From NCBI GenBank assembly GCA_913055905.1, contig CAJXLB010000007.1, positions 64,188 to 128,187 on the forward strand: 64,000 bases of DNA. The letters are read 5' to 3'. The translations under genes and the position numbers were made by a program. The notes below the pieces were generated by a model, which was not told the origin of the DNA, made no database searches, and saw only the letters and a list, made by a program, of their open reading frames with translations. The DNA is from an uncultured Winogradskyella sp. (GTDB lineage: Bacteria; Bacteroidota; Bacteroidia; Flavobacteriales; Flavobacteriaceae). Position 1 is the stretch's first letter; every line of letters begins with the position of its first letter. This document shows, in pieces, positions 55,822 to 64,000 of the stretch.

Positions 55822-57459
55822 ATGGAAACATTATTAAAAAAACCGATTATGAAAACACACGATCTTAGCAAATATGGCATCAAGAATGCCAAAGCACACT
55901 GGAACTTATCGCCAGAAGAACTCCAAGCCATAACAGTGGAAAAGGGCCTTGGAAAGGAAACCGCCAATGGCACCTTAGCTATAAACACTGGTAAATTTAC
56001 AGGGCGCTCGCCCCAAGACCGCTTTCTTGTATTAGACGACTATACAAAAGACCGCGTTTGGTGGGGTAAAACCAATAAAGGAATTTCTCCTGAAAATTTT
56101 GACTATTTACAAGGTGAGATAGAAAACTATTTAAGTGGTAAAGAAATTTATGTGAGAGATGGTTTTGTTTGTGCTGACCCAAAATATAGAATGGGCGTTA
56201 GAACCATTACAGAATTACCTTGGTCCAATATGTTTGTATACAACATGTTTTTAAGACCTACTCCAGATGAATTGGAAAACTTTGAGGAAGAGTGGTTGGT
56301 ACTCTGTGCTCCAGACTACGAATGTCCTGAACCAAAGAAATACGGCTTGAGACAAGGAAATTTCTCAATTCTAAACTTTACAAAAAAAATAGCCCTAGTA
56401 GGTGGGTCAGCCTACACTGGTGAAATTAAAAAGGGTATTTTCTCCGCTCTTAACATGATTCTTCCTGTTGATAAAAATGTATTACCAATGCACTGCTCCG
56501 CAAACGTTGGTGATGATGGAGAAACAGCTATTTTCTTTGGTCTATCTGGTACTGGTAAAACAACTCTATCGGCAGACCCAAACCGTAAGCTCATAGGTGA
56601 TGACGAGCATGGTTGGACCGCTGAAAACAGAATCTTCAATTTTGAAGGTGGTTGCTACGCAAAGGTCATTGATTTAACGGAAGAAAAAGAACCGGACATC
56701 TATAGAGCGATTAAGCCTGGTGCTATCTTGGAAAATGTTATTATGGATGAGAATAACGAGGTTGACTATTTTGATAGTAGCATTACCCAAAATACACGTG
56801 TAAGCTATCCTATTTATCACATTGATAATATCCAAACACCTTCCTACGCAGACAATCCTAAGAATATCTTTTTCCTAACCTGCGATGCCTTTGGTGTTTT
56901 ACCTCCAGTATCTAAATTAACTCCTGGACAGGCTGCTTATCACTTTATTTCTGGATATACCGCTAAAGTGGCTGGTACAGAAGCAGGAATAACAGAACCT
57001 GTACCATCCTTCTCAGCATGTTTCGGAGAGCCATTTATGCCACTGCACCCAACGGTTTATGCTGAAATGCTCAGCAAAAAAATGCAGGAGGCAAATGTAA
57101 ACGTATGGCTTATCAACACAGGATGGAGCGGTGGCCCTTACGGTGTAGGTTCAAGAATAAAGTTGAAGTACACAAGAGCCATGATAACAGCCATTCTTAA
57201 TGGAGATTTGGAAAATGTAGACTTTGAGCAGCACCCAATATTTGGTTTATTTATGCCAAAGTATTGTCCTAACGTTCCGACGGAAATGTTAGATCCAATG
57301 AATACATGGTTGCAAAAAGGAGCTTATATCAGTAAGGCTATTCAATTAGCACACTCTTTCCACTTAAACTTTGAGAAGTTTGCAAGTGAAGCTTCCGATC
57401 AAATTGTAGAAGGCGGTCCATTAATTGATGAGCATCATCATTTAAATGACCACGTTTAA
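55822..57459 (+). CDS. pckA: Phosphoenolpyruvate carboxykinase (ATP)
   Basis: 545 aa, full length. Converts oxaloacetate and ATP to phosphoenolpyruvate, the entry step of gluconeogenesis. The P-loop 'GLSGTGKTT' (about 240-248), 'HCSANVG' and 'TGKFTGRSPQDRF' are intact. An internal ATG at codon 10 would also fit; the longer start follows relatives I recall. Ends before a strong terminator. Presence fits growth on organic acids or amino acids. Confidence 0.95.
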   Translation: METLLKKPIMKTHDLSKYGIKNAKAHWNLSPEELQAITVEKGLGKETANGTLAINTGKFTGRSPQDRFLVLDDYTKDRVWWGKTNKGISPENFDYLQGEIENYLSGKEIYVRDGFVCADPKYRMGVRTITELPWSNMFVYNMFLRPTPDELENFEEEWLVLCAPDYECPEPKKYGLRQGNFSILNFTKKIALVGGSAYTGEIKKGIFSALNMILPVDKNVLPMHCSANVGDDGETAIFFGLSGTGKTTLSADPNRKLIGDDEHGWTAENRIFNFEGGCYAKVIDLTEEKEPDIYRAIKPGAILENVIMDENNEVDYFDSSITQNTRVSYPIYHIDNIQTPSYADNPKNIFFLTCDAFGVLPPVSKLTPGQAAYHFISGYTAKVAGTEAGITEPVPSFSACFGEPFMPLHPTVYAEMLSKKMQEANVNVWLINTGWSGGPYGVGSRIKLKYTRAMITAILNGDLENVDFEQHPIFGLFMPKYCPNVPTEMLDPMNTWLQKGAYISKAIQLAHSFHLNFEKFASEASDQIVEGGPLIDEHHHLNDHV

Positions 57460-57474
57460 TAATTCCATGACACG

Positions 57475-57503
57475 AAAAGAGCCCTGAATTGGGCTCTTTT
57501 TTT
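57475..57503 (+). terminator. Terminator after pckA
   Basis: 10-bp perfect stem AAAAGAGCCC (57475-57484) with GGGCTCTTTT (57491-57500), six-base loop, T run continuing to 57503. It sits between pckA and the convergent PLP gene. Confidence 0.9.
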
Positions 57504-57521
57504 GTTCTAAAAAGCAGGCGT

Positions 57522-58676
57522 TTAATTTGAAATCGCAAGAATAGCTTGATTTATATCTTCCTTTAAATCTTTAACATCTTCTATACCAACAGAAAAGCGA
57601 ATTAATTGATCGCTAATTCCTATTTTGTCACGTTCTTCCTGGGTCAATAAAGCATGGGACGTTAAATGAGGGGAAATTACGGTACTCTCTACACCGGCCA
57701 AACTCATTGATGATTTAATTAATTTCAATGCTTTCTGAAATGCATAAGAATCTAGAGAAGAGTCCAATTCAAAAGATAGCATTGCACCGTAACCTTTCAT
57801 TTGACGTTTAGCTAATTTATGCTCTGGGTGCGACTTTAATCCAGGATAGTAGACTTTTGATATTTTCGAATGCTTATCTAGCCATTTGGCCAACTTCATG
57901 GCATTTTTGGTTTGTGCCTTAACTCTTAAACCCAAGGTCTTCATGCTTCGCTCCAACATCCAAACGGTCATATCACTTAAATTGCCACCCAAATTTTTTG
58001 ACACGTTCCAAACCAAGTCCATAGATTCCTTACTACCTGCCACGGCACCAGCAGAAATATCGCTATGACCGCCCAGATATTTTGTCGCGGAATGCATCAC
58101 AACATCAATGCCCAGTTTTATCGGATTTTGATTAACTGGCGAAGCAAAGGTATTGTCAATAGACGTTAAGATACCATGCGCCTTACCTAATTTGGCGATA
58201 GCTTCAATATCTGTTATGGTTAATAGTGGATTGGAAGGGCTTTCAATATGAATTAGCTTAGTATTGGGCCTAATCGCCTTTTCAAAATCCGAAACGGAGT
58301 AACCTTCCGTAAAGGTATAGTCAATGCCATATTTTGGAAATTCTTCTTTTATAAAATTCACAGTCCCGCCATAAAGTGTATTCTGCGCAACCAAATGGTC
58401 TCCTTTCCTTAAAAAAGCAAGAAACATGTGGCTTATGGCTGCCATACCAGAACTAAAAATCATAGCAGACTCAGCAGACTCCAAGGCCGCTATCTTTTTT
58501 GAAAGATGCTCTTGGTTAGGCGTATTGAAATAGCGTGGATAACGTTTGGTAGTAACATCTAAAAATTCATAAGATGTACTCACATAAATAGGAGACACAG
58601 CTCCTTTAAATTGCTCATCCTTTACCTCACCAACATGGGTGCAAATAGTGTTTAAACCCAAATTCCTCTTTGACAT
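57522..58676 (-). CDS. Cys/Met metabolism PLP-dependent enzyme (cystathionine gamma-synthase/lyase type)
   Basis: 384 aa from the ATG at 58676 ('MSKRNLGLNTICTHVGE'), preceded by AAAGGTG; ATGs at 58691 or further up would also stay in frame. Works in trans-sulfuration or methionine degradation. 'RYFNTPNQEHLSKKI', 'SSGMAAISHM' and Lys199 in 'HSATKYLGGHSD' (Schiff-base Lys) are present. It could be a synthase, lyase or methionine gamma-lyase; sequence alone does not settle it. Follows a small secreted gene by 44 bases. Confidence 0.9.
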   Translation of the reverse strand: MSKRNLGLNTICTHVGEVKDEQFKGAVSPIYVSTSYEFLDVTTKRYPRYFNTPNQEHLSKKIAALESAESAMIFSSGMAAISHMFLAFLRKGDHLVAQNTLYGGTVNFIKEEFPKYGIDYTFTEGYSVSDFEKAIRPNTKLIHIESPSNPLLTITDIEAIAKLGKAHGILTSIDNTFASPVNQNPIKLGIDVVMHSATKYLGGHSDISAGAVAGSKESMDLVWNVSKNLGGNLSDMTVWMLERSMKTLGLRVKAQTKNAMKLAKWLDKHSKISKVYYPGLKSHPEHKLAKRQMKGYGAMLSFELDSSLDSYAFQKALKLIKSSMSLAGVESTVISPHLTSHALLTQEERDKIGISDQLIRFSVGIEDVKDLKEDINQAILAISN

Positions 58677-58720
58677 TTCACCTTTTTTCATTAAAAATAA
58701 GTAAAATGAGGAAGGACCCA

Positions 58721-59491
58721 CTATTTAGTCACACAAAATTTTGTTGTATAATTTTTTGAACCGTTAATTATTTGGGCAATATAAACGCCGTCATTCAGAT
58801 TGGACATATCAATAGTAGAATTCCTTTGGGCAAGACTTTTATCAAAAACCTTTTGCCCCTTAATATTAAATATACGTAAATCAGCACTTTGACCCCTTAT
58901 TATTCCATCAAGATATAAAGCATTATATCTATTTGAATACCATATCCTAATTTGAGCGTGATCAACTTCTACATTGGTTAGTGCATTTTGACTATTTATC
59001 TGCAGGTGTGCAGTGGGAGAAAAAACAACGTAAAAACGATCAAGGTAGTTGCCTTCTGTTAAATAATTATTCAAGCTTGTTTCATTAAGTAAGTTGTAGC
59101 TATTGTTGTGAGCGTCATAAATGTAAACATTTATCGATTCATTAAAATTTTCTAATGCATTTAATGAAATCTCTGTATTACCGGAATTGGAAAGGAACAT
59201 TCCTAAGCGATAAAATTTATCTACACTAAAAGCTCCAACCCCTTGAATAATGTATCTATCATCGCCAATTAGCCAATTTAAATCATCTGGCCAATTTTCA
59301 ATGTTTAAAGCATCATAACCGTAATCAAAACCATCCGTAGCAGTATTATCTGGTGTAAAGGCTAATAGCAATTGCCTTGTATAACCCTCAGGTCCTTGAA
59401 AATCAATTCTAACTCTTTGTATCTCCTGAGATAGCAAAAATTGAAAAAAACATGTAAAAAGGACTAGACATAAGAATTTAGTAGTAGACAT
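58721..59491 (-). CDS. Small secreted protein homologous to the C-terminal module of its giant neighbour, with T9SS-like tail
   Basis: 256 aa, signal peptide 'MSTTKFLCLVLFTCFFQFLLSQ'. Mature protein aligns along its length with the last about 265 residues of the downstream-oriented giant gene (shared 'ATDGFDYGYDA', 'QGVG', 'NxYxFYxVF'). The C-terminus has 'FNIKGQKVFDKSLAQRN' then 'DGVYIAQIING', the type A sorting domain pattern. It looks like a stand-alone copy of the secretion-tail plus adjacent domain. Function unknown. Confidence 0.83.
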   Translation of the reverse strand: MSTTKFLCLVLFTCFFQFLLSQEIQRVRIDFQGPEGYTRQLLLAFTPDNTATDGFDYGYDALNIENWPDDLNWLIGDDRYIIQGVGAFSVDKFYRLGMFLSNSGNTEISLNALENFNESINVYIYDAHNNSYNLLNETSLNNYLTEGNYLDRFYVVFSPTAHLQINSQNALTNVEVDHAQIRIWYSNRYNALYLDGIIRGQSADLRIFNIKGQKVFDKSLAQRNSTIDMSNLNDGVYIAQIINGSKNYTTKFCVTK

Positions 59492-59556
59492 GATTTAGGG
59501 CAGTTTATGTTAACTATGAATTCCAACCCAAAATACACTAAAAATCTTATTTATCC

Positions 59557-59594
59557 ACAAAAAACGTATTTTATCGATAAAATACGTATTTTGT
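59557..59594. repeat. 38-bp imperfect palindrome with perfect 24-bp core
   Basis: 59564-59587 is a perfect palindrome centred on ATCGAT, and six more pairs extend it after one mismatch on each side. It lies between the giant gene's stop and the small secreted gene's start. It could be an AT-rich terminator for the giant gene or a dimeric operator. Confidence 0.8.
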
Positions 59595-59613
59595 TAACAT
59601 TTTTGAATTAATT

Positions 59614-62600
59614 CTAATGCTTTATCAGTATCTTTTTATTGTATGTATCTGTGTCTGTATAACATTTTACAATATAAACTGCATCCGAAATATTTGGAGC
59701 AGCAATTCTAATACTTTGAGAGATATGATTTAATTCAAATTCATTCTTACTAAACGAATAAAGTTTCTGTCCTGTAATACTAAGCAGTTCAACTTTATTA
59801 ATTGCATCTACTAACTTTGATGTAATTAAAATATCTCTGGTAGTGCTTAAAAATCTTATACTCAATTTATTTTTCTCAACATCCTCAATACCTAAACTGT
59901 TTTGGTCTTCGAAAACAATGTAGAAACGATTTATGTATGAGCCTTCATTCAGAGTGAGTTCAAAAGAACTTTCGTTCATTAGTGTATATGAATCTAATAA
60001 GCTATCAAATACATAGACATTAGGTGTGTTTTCAAAATTTTCAATCTCAGTGAGACTTAAACTCACTGTACCGGTCATATTAGCAAATAGATTTAATGGA
60101 TAGATTAAGGAATTATTGAACATACCTACACCTTGAATTACATAAGTCTTATCTTCTATACCGAAGCCTATGTCGTTTGGTAAAATATCGGTCATCTCTG
60201 CATCATAGCCATAGTCAAAGCCATCTGTTGCTACGTCATTTTCAGTAAAAGCTAACAATAAATGTCTCACAAACCCATCTGCTGCCTGATAATCAAACCG
60301 TAATCTCTTAATGGTTTCAATATCTTGCATCGCATTGTTAGAACTGCTTTGTTGATTTCTAAAAAACTGAGAGTTACCTGAACCTTCCGTAACAAATATG
60401 CGCTGATCATTGTTAAAGGTCACATTTCCACCCTCCGGACTTGAGGTCACAAAGAAGCCCTGAGCTACTGGTATATAACGGTTAGGGGTTAGTGTCGGTG
60501 TTCCCTCACCACTAACCAACGGTGGAGATACGGCTTGCACACCTCCAGCCAAGGTATATACAGCATAGCCACCTTCATACTCTTCGAGTATATGGGTGAC
60601 ATTTGAAACATAATGTTCCCAGAAATAAAGACTACCATCTATACTTCCTGAAGTTCCAGGATTTGCATCGGAGGCATAAGCGGGAAGATTATCCTTAATA
60701 AATTCATTTGCATCTATAGCTGAGGGATAAGGATTACCTGCAAGAACTTGATTACCAGAACTAATAATATTGGTAATAGTACCATTATTTGGTTTTCCTG
60801 TAAAAACATAATTCTGATAAGTAGAGCTTGCTCCACTGCCTTTCATGGTGAAGGCAAGACCAGGACTTAAACTACCATTAGGGCCAATAGGATTCCAAGC
60901 CGAATACGTGTCTTCTAAATAGTTTTCGTAAGACCATATCCAATAACTTGGTAAACTAATAGGACTAGTTGGGACGGCATCATAGCCACCAATCCAGTTT
61001 ATTGATTGCAGATTAGCCGCGTTTGTATTAGTTCCATCTCTCAGAACAGAATTTACAGAATAAGGACTATTATTATTGGCGCCTTGAGAGGTTACCGGTG
61101 AACTCCAATAATTATAATTATACAAGTTTGTAGTTCCTTGTTGATCTCTTTCCAGTTTTCCCAAACTTGCATTGTCCAAAATGCTATTTTCATCTTGAAC
61201 TAATTGAGACTCTCCTACTAAATCAATTATTCCGTCTAATCTTAAATAACGTGTAATTCTGAGAAATTGCCCTGCGTTTGTTTCATCATTCGGTGTAAAT
61301 GGATCTCTTATGGTCAATTCCTTATTAACATTATCAGAAATTAGCCCTAAAACGGTGATATTTTTATCTCCAGATAATATGTCGTGAGAGGTTTGAACAA
61401 TGTTCCAGTCTATTGGGGTTGTACCATCAATTCCAATACTATTTGGCGCATCCCAAACATTGAAATGGGTCCACGTATTATCAGTTGCCCAATCTTGACC
61501 ATCTATCCTTGACGTGTAAGGAAGAGGAGCCGTTAATTCTTGGTTAGTTGTAATATTAGTAAGTCTGCCCGCTACTCCTTTAACAGGAATTAGATTACCA
61601 CAACCCCTATCCATTCTGTAATAACCTTCTAAATCCGCCCAATTTAATCCAGGAACATTTAGAGACAACGCCAGACCTTGCACCGCACCACCATTCTCCT
61701 GAATTCGCTGATTCATCATTTCCCTTATTTGTGTGACCTGTAATGCAGTATTCCAAATTCTGACTTCATCAATCCAACCATGGAAATTGTTTATTGTATT
61801 ATTCGAAGGACCAGCGGCATTATCCATGGCACCTAATATACATTCGACATTAGCCGAAACTACATTGGGTGAAGTAGGAACCCCTGATTGAGTGCCTATG
61901 TCTATACCGTCAATAAATAGTCTATAGGTTGCACCATCATACGATAAAGCCAAGTGATACCACCTATCAGTATTTATATTTGCATTAGAGGCTATTGTTC
62001 CATTTCCTGAATTTGAATACCAATTAAAGAGAACTTGACCATTATTGATACTTAAATCATAACCAGAGTTGTTCACTGATGCCAGTTTTTTTGAAAAAAC
62101 AGTACTATACCCATTGATACTATTGGGTTTAATCCAAGTTTCAACTGTAAAATTATTATTCAAAGAATAATTATTTCTGAAGGTGATGTAATCATCATCG
62201 CCATCAAAATTAATTTGGTCACAGCTGTTTATTGTCACACTTATTTCATCAAAACAGCCGTTTTCAAGTGTCCACCTTAGAACATAAGTTCCTTCATCCG
62301 CAGTAAAAACTGCCCTAGGATCTGTATTACTGGAAAACACTGCAGAATTTCCGCAAGAGAGTGTATTTGCTGACTGAATTGACCAAGTACCAGCCACTCC
62401 TGTACCATCATAATTCCCAGCCACTAAATCAGGTGTGTTAGGGTCATTATCATGATCATAAGATTGACCAGGATAAATGTATAATCCAGGCTCCCAAACA
62501 TTGTTGTTATAATTATCTAGAGCGCTAATTGTATTGTCATAAGCCATTAGTTGAATGGACGACTGCCCACATTCTCCACTTATAGGCGTAAAATCTTTAC

Positions 62601-64000
62601 CGGCATAAGCCAGACTCGTATTTATAGTTATAAATTCCGTTCCATCATCGGTATCTGCCCTGCAACCATTGACAAGAGCTGTTACACCAAATTCACGCAC
62701 CCCAGGGGTTATAGGCGTTACAGAAACATCGTTCCCAATGGCTATAACACCACCATTTTCGTCGGTCCATTCTAAAACTTCATCAATTGGAGCAAAAGGA
62801 AAGCCTACATCATCAATCACCCAAGCTGAGTGAACATCAAAATTAGAAGGTATGCTATTACAAGTATTGCCTTCACCTGGTGGGAAGGAAGCTTCTTCAC
62901 ATGTATAGGAATTTTCTCCATTGTATGTAAATCGAATCCGAAGACTCGGTTGATTTAAATAGGCCGATAAATCAATGGAAGCAAATTGCAAAGGATCGGT
63001 TGTTGGCTGTTGGCCATTATTATTACCACCACAACTTCCACTATTTGATAATACCGAAAAACCTGAATTATTTCCTGAACTTAAATCATCGAACTGGTCC
63101 GTATTAAGAACAATATCATAAGTAGCGCCACCATCCAACGATAGTTCAATAGTCCCAAACGCCCCATCGCAAAAGTAATAGGCTTGATAAAATTCTATTA
63201 TGGCCTCACTTGCTGACATCCCTATAGTACTAAAAATCGGTGTTTCTAAAGTTGTCGTAATAGCTCCGTTGGCAATTGCAAATTTTGAACCGTCATTAGT
63301 GTCATACCTAATTCCTCCAAATATTCGTGGTCCATTAGTTTCAAACCAATTAGGTAAGTTTGTGTTATTCGCGGCAGCGGGCAAAAACTCAACGCCGTCT
63401 ACCAGCCAACCCTCTGGATTAGCTTCGTTAAAATAACCGCCACCACCAAATTGGCCTCCATATTCAAAGAAACTGGTAGCAACAATATCAACACTTTCTC
63501 CTAAACAAATTTCTGTATTTGAAACACTTTCTATTATCGGAGGATCATCTGCTGGTAAAAATCTTATTAGGGCATATGGTGATATAGATGTACAATTTCC
63601 AGATAAAATAGTTGCCCTAACAAGAGTTGTCGAGGTTAGCCCTACCAAGGTTATAGTAGTCTGTCCTGCAGTTCCCGCTACATCGTTCCATGTGGCACCT
63701 TCGTCATTTGATATTTGCCAAGAACTTATATTACTTGGAATAATATTACTTCCTGTTAAATCAAAGTTTAATTGAACGTCTTTAGGCACGGCGACACCGC
63801 CAGGACAAGAGGTCACTTCAATTAAATCGCTAGGTGGTTCTGGATTATCCGGTAAGGGATTAACAACAATTCCTGTTATAGATCCAGTTGTGATTGTTGG
63901 AGGGTTAACGACAACTACAGTACTGCAAGTAGAACTATTACCGTTAACATCTACCACAGTTAGTGTTACCGTATTTTCTCCAGCATCAGTACAAGTAAAG
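59614..64000 (-). CDS. Giant T9SS-exported surface protein (5' end beyond window)
   Basis: At least 1461 codons; the frame stays open to 64000, where it reads 'CTDAGENTVTLTVVDVNGNSSTC', a HYR/immunoglobulin-like repeat. The GTG at 63957 is therefore not the start. Several further Ig-like stretches follow. About residues 590-760 (counting from 63957) hold a LamG/concanavalin-like lectin domain ('FTVETWIKPNSING', 'DRWYHLALSYDG', 'GWIDEVRIWNTAL'). Near 1200 a module shared with the neighbouring small gene begins, and the end is a T9SS sorting domain. Likely an adhesin or polymer-binding surface protein. Confidence 0.86.
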   Translation of the reverse strand, partial: FTCTDAGENTVTLTVVDVNGNSSTCSTVVVVNPPTITTGSITGIVVNPLPDNPEPPSDLIEVTSCPGGVAVPKDVQLNFDLTGSNIIPSNISSWQISNDEGATWNDVAGTAGQTTITLVGLTSTTLVRATILSGNCTSISPYALIRFLPADDPPIIESVSNTEICLGESVDIVATSFFEYGGQFGGGGYFNEANPEGWLVDGVEFLPAAANNTNLPNWFETNGPRIFGGIRYDTNDGSKFAIANGAITTTLETPIFSTIGMSASEAIIEFYQAYYFCDGAFGTIELSLDGGATYDIVLNTDQFDDLSSGNNSGFSVLSNSGSCGGNNNGQQPTTDPLQFASIDLSAYLNQPSLRIRFTYNGENSYTCEEASFPPGEGNTCNSIPSNFDVHSAWVIDDVGFPFAPIDEVLEWTDENGGVIAIGNDVSVTPITPGVREFGVTALVNGCRADTDDGTEFITINTSLAYAGKDFTPISGECGQSSIQLMAYDNTISALDNYNNNVWEPGLYIYPGQSYDHDNDPNTPDLVAGNYDGTGVAGTWSIQSANTLSCGNSAVFSSNTDPRAVFTADEGTYVLRWTLENGCFDEISVTINSCDQINFDGDDDYITFRNNYSLNNNFTVETWIKPNSINGYSTVFSKKLASVNNSGYDLSINNGQVLFNWYSNSGNGTIASNANINTDRWYHLALSYDGATYRLFIDGIDIGTQSGVPTSPNVVSANVECILGAMDNAAGPSNNTINNFHGWIDEVRIWNTALQVTQIREMMNQRIQENGGAVQGLALSLNVPGLNWADLEGYYRMDRGCGNLIPVKGVAGRLTNITTNQELTAPLPYTSRIDGQDWATDNTWTHFNVWDAPNSIGIDGTTPIDWNIVQTSHDILSGDKNITVLGLISDNVNKELTIRDPFTPNDETNAGQFLRITRYLRLDGIIDLVGESQLVQDENSILDNASLGKLERDQQGTTNLYNYNYWSSPVTSQGANNNSPYSVNSVLRDGTNTNAANLQSINWIGGYDAVPTSPISLPSYWIWSYENYLEDTYSAWNPIGPNGSLSPGLAFTMKGSGASSTYQNYVFTGKPNNGTITNIISSGNQVLAGNPYPSAIDANEFIKDNLPAYASDANPGTSGSIDGSLYFWEHYVSNVTHILEEYEGGYAVYTLAGGVQAVSPPLVSGEGTPTLTPNRYIPVAQGFFVTSSPEGGNVTFNNDQRIFVTEGSGNSQFFRNQQSSSNNAMQDIETIKRLRFDYQAADGFVRHLLLAFTENDVATDGFDYGYDAEMTDILPNDIGFGIEDKTYVIQGVGMFNNSLIYPLNLFANMTGTVSLSLTEIENFENTPNVYVFDSLLDSYTLMNESSFELTLNEGSYINRFYIVFEDQNSLGIEDVEKNKLSIRFLSTTRDILITSKLVDAINKVELLSITGQKLYSFSKNEFELNHISQSIRIAAPNISDAVYIVKCYTDTDTYNKKILIKH

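Noticed and set aside
63955-63957. GTG at 63957 as the start of the giant surface protein
   Set aside because: The frame continues upstream with in-register repeat sequence to the window edge, so the gene is partial.

Overview
The window looks like chromosome of a marine-type member of the Flavobacteriaceae (Bacteroidota). Supporting signs are an AT-rich sequence, secreted proteins ending in type IX secretion (T9SS) sorting tails, promoter elements of the form TAnnTTTG, a bacillithiol deacetylase, a Bacteroidota-style LptF/G permease, and family details such as a DHBP synthase with a dead GTP cyclohydrolase domain. No rRNA, phage, CRISPR or IS element was found. Two tRNA genes are present (Ser-UGA, His-GUG).

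Layout. 1-3.5 kb: three-gene acyl-CoA carboxylase operon (BCCP, biotin carboxylase, carboxyltransferase). 3.5-8.5 kb: SRAP-type abasic-site protein, Bcr/CflA-type efflux pump, Sua5-type tRNA modification enzyme and UvrD helicase. 8.6-12 kb: secreted M20 amidohydrolase, FMN-dependent glutamate-synthase-like protein and a small membrane protein in one transcription unit. 12-18 kb: a patatin/M1 aminopeptidase pair diverges from RecG and a cysteine-rich protein. 18-21.4 kb: short-chain fatty acid transporter, membrane protein, lipoprotein. 21.56-22.71 kb: an AT-rich CPBP protease gene with every sequence hallmark of a single integron gene cassette, including its own attC-like site. 22.7-37.4 kb: TlpA-like lipoprotein, PheT, Tpx, DgkA, FtsK, LolA, LptF/G and RibB, then GH16 glucanase, DegT aminotransferase and nitroreductase on the other strand. 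37.9-42 kb: a G+C-richer penicillin-acylase cluster, probably acquired. 42.4-49.5 kb: FAD oxidoreductase, CaiB-type CoA-transferase, tRNA-Ser, DUF3108 protein, two tandem M28 peptidases, tRNA-His. 49.7-53 kb: secreted GH57-CBM26 amylase-like enzyme. 53-57.5 kb: BshB1, SLC13 carrier, PEP carboxykinase. 57.5-64 kb: PLP sulfur-amino-acid enzyme, a small secreted protein, and a giant T9SS surface protein that runs off the window.

Functionally the region mixes housekeeping (translation, DNA repair, chromosome segregation, envelope lipid and lipoprotein traffic, riboflavin, gluconeogenesis) with the surface machinery of a polysaccharide and protein degrader: GH16, GH57, M1, M28, M20 and a penicillin acylase. 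The most unusual object is the solitary cassette at 21.6-22.7 kb. Other points are a tandem M28 copy that has lost a metal ligand, a small secreted protein that duplicates the C-terminal module of its giant neighbour beside a 38-bp palindrome, and three convergent gene pairs whose stop codons overlap or abut.
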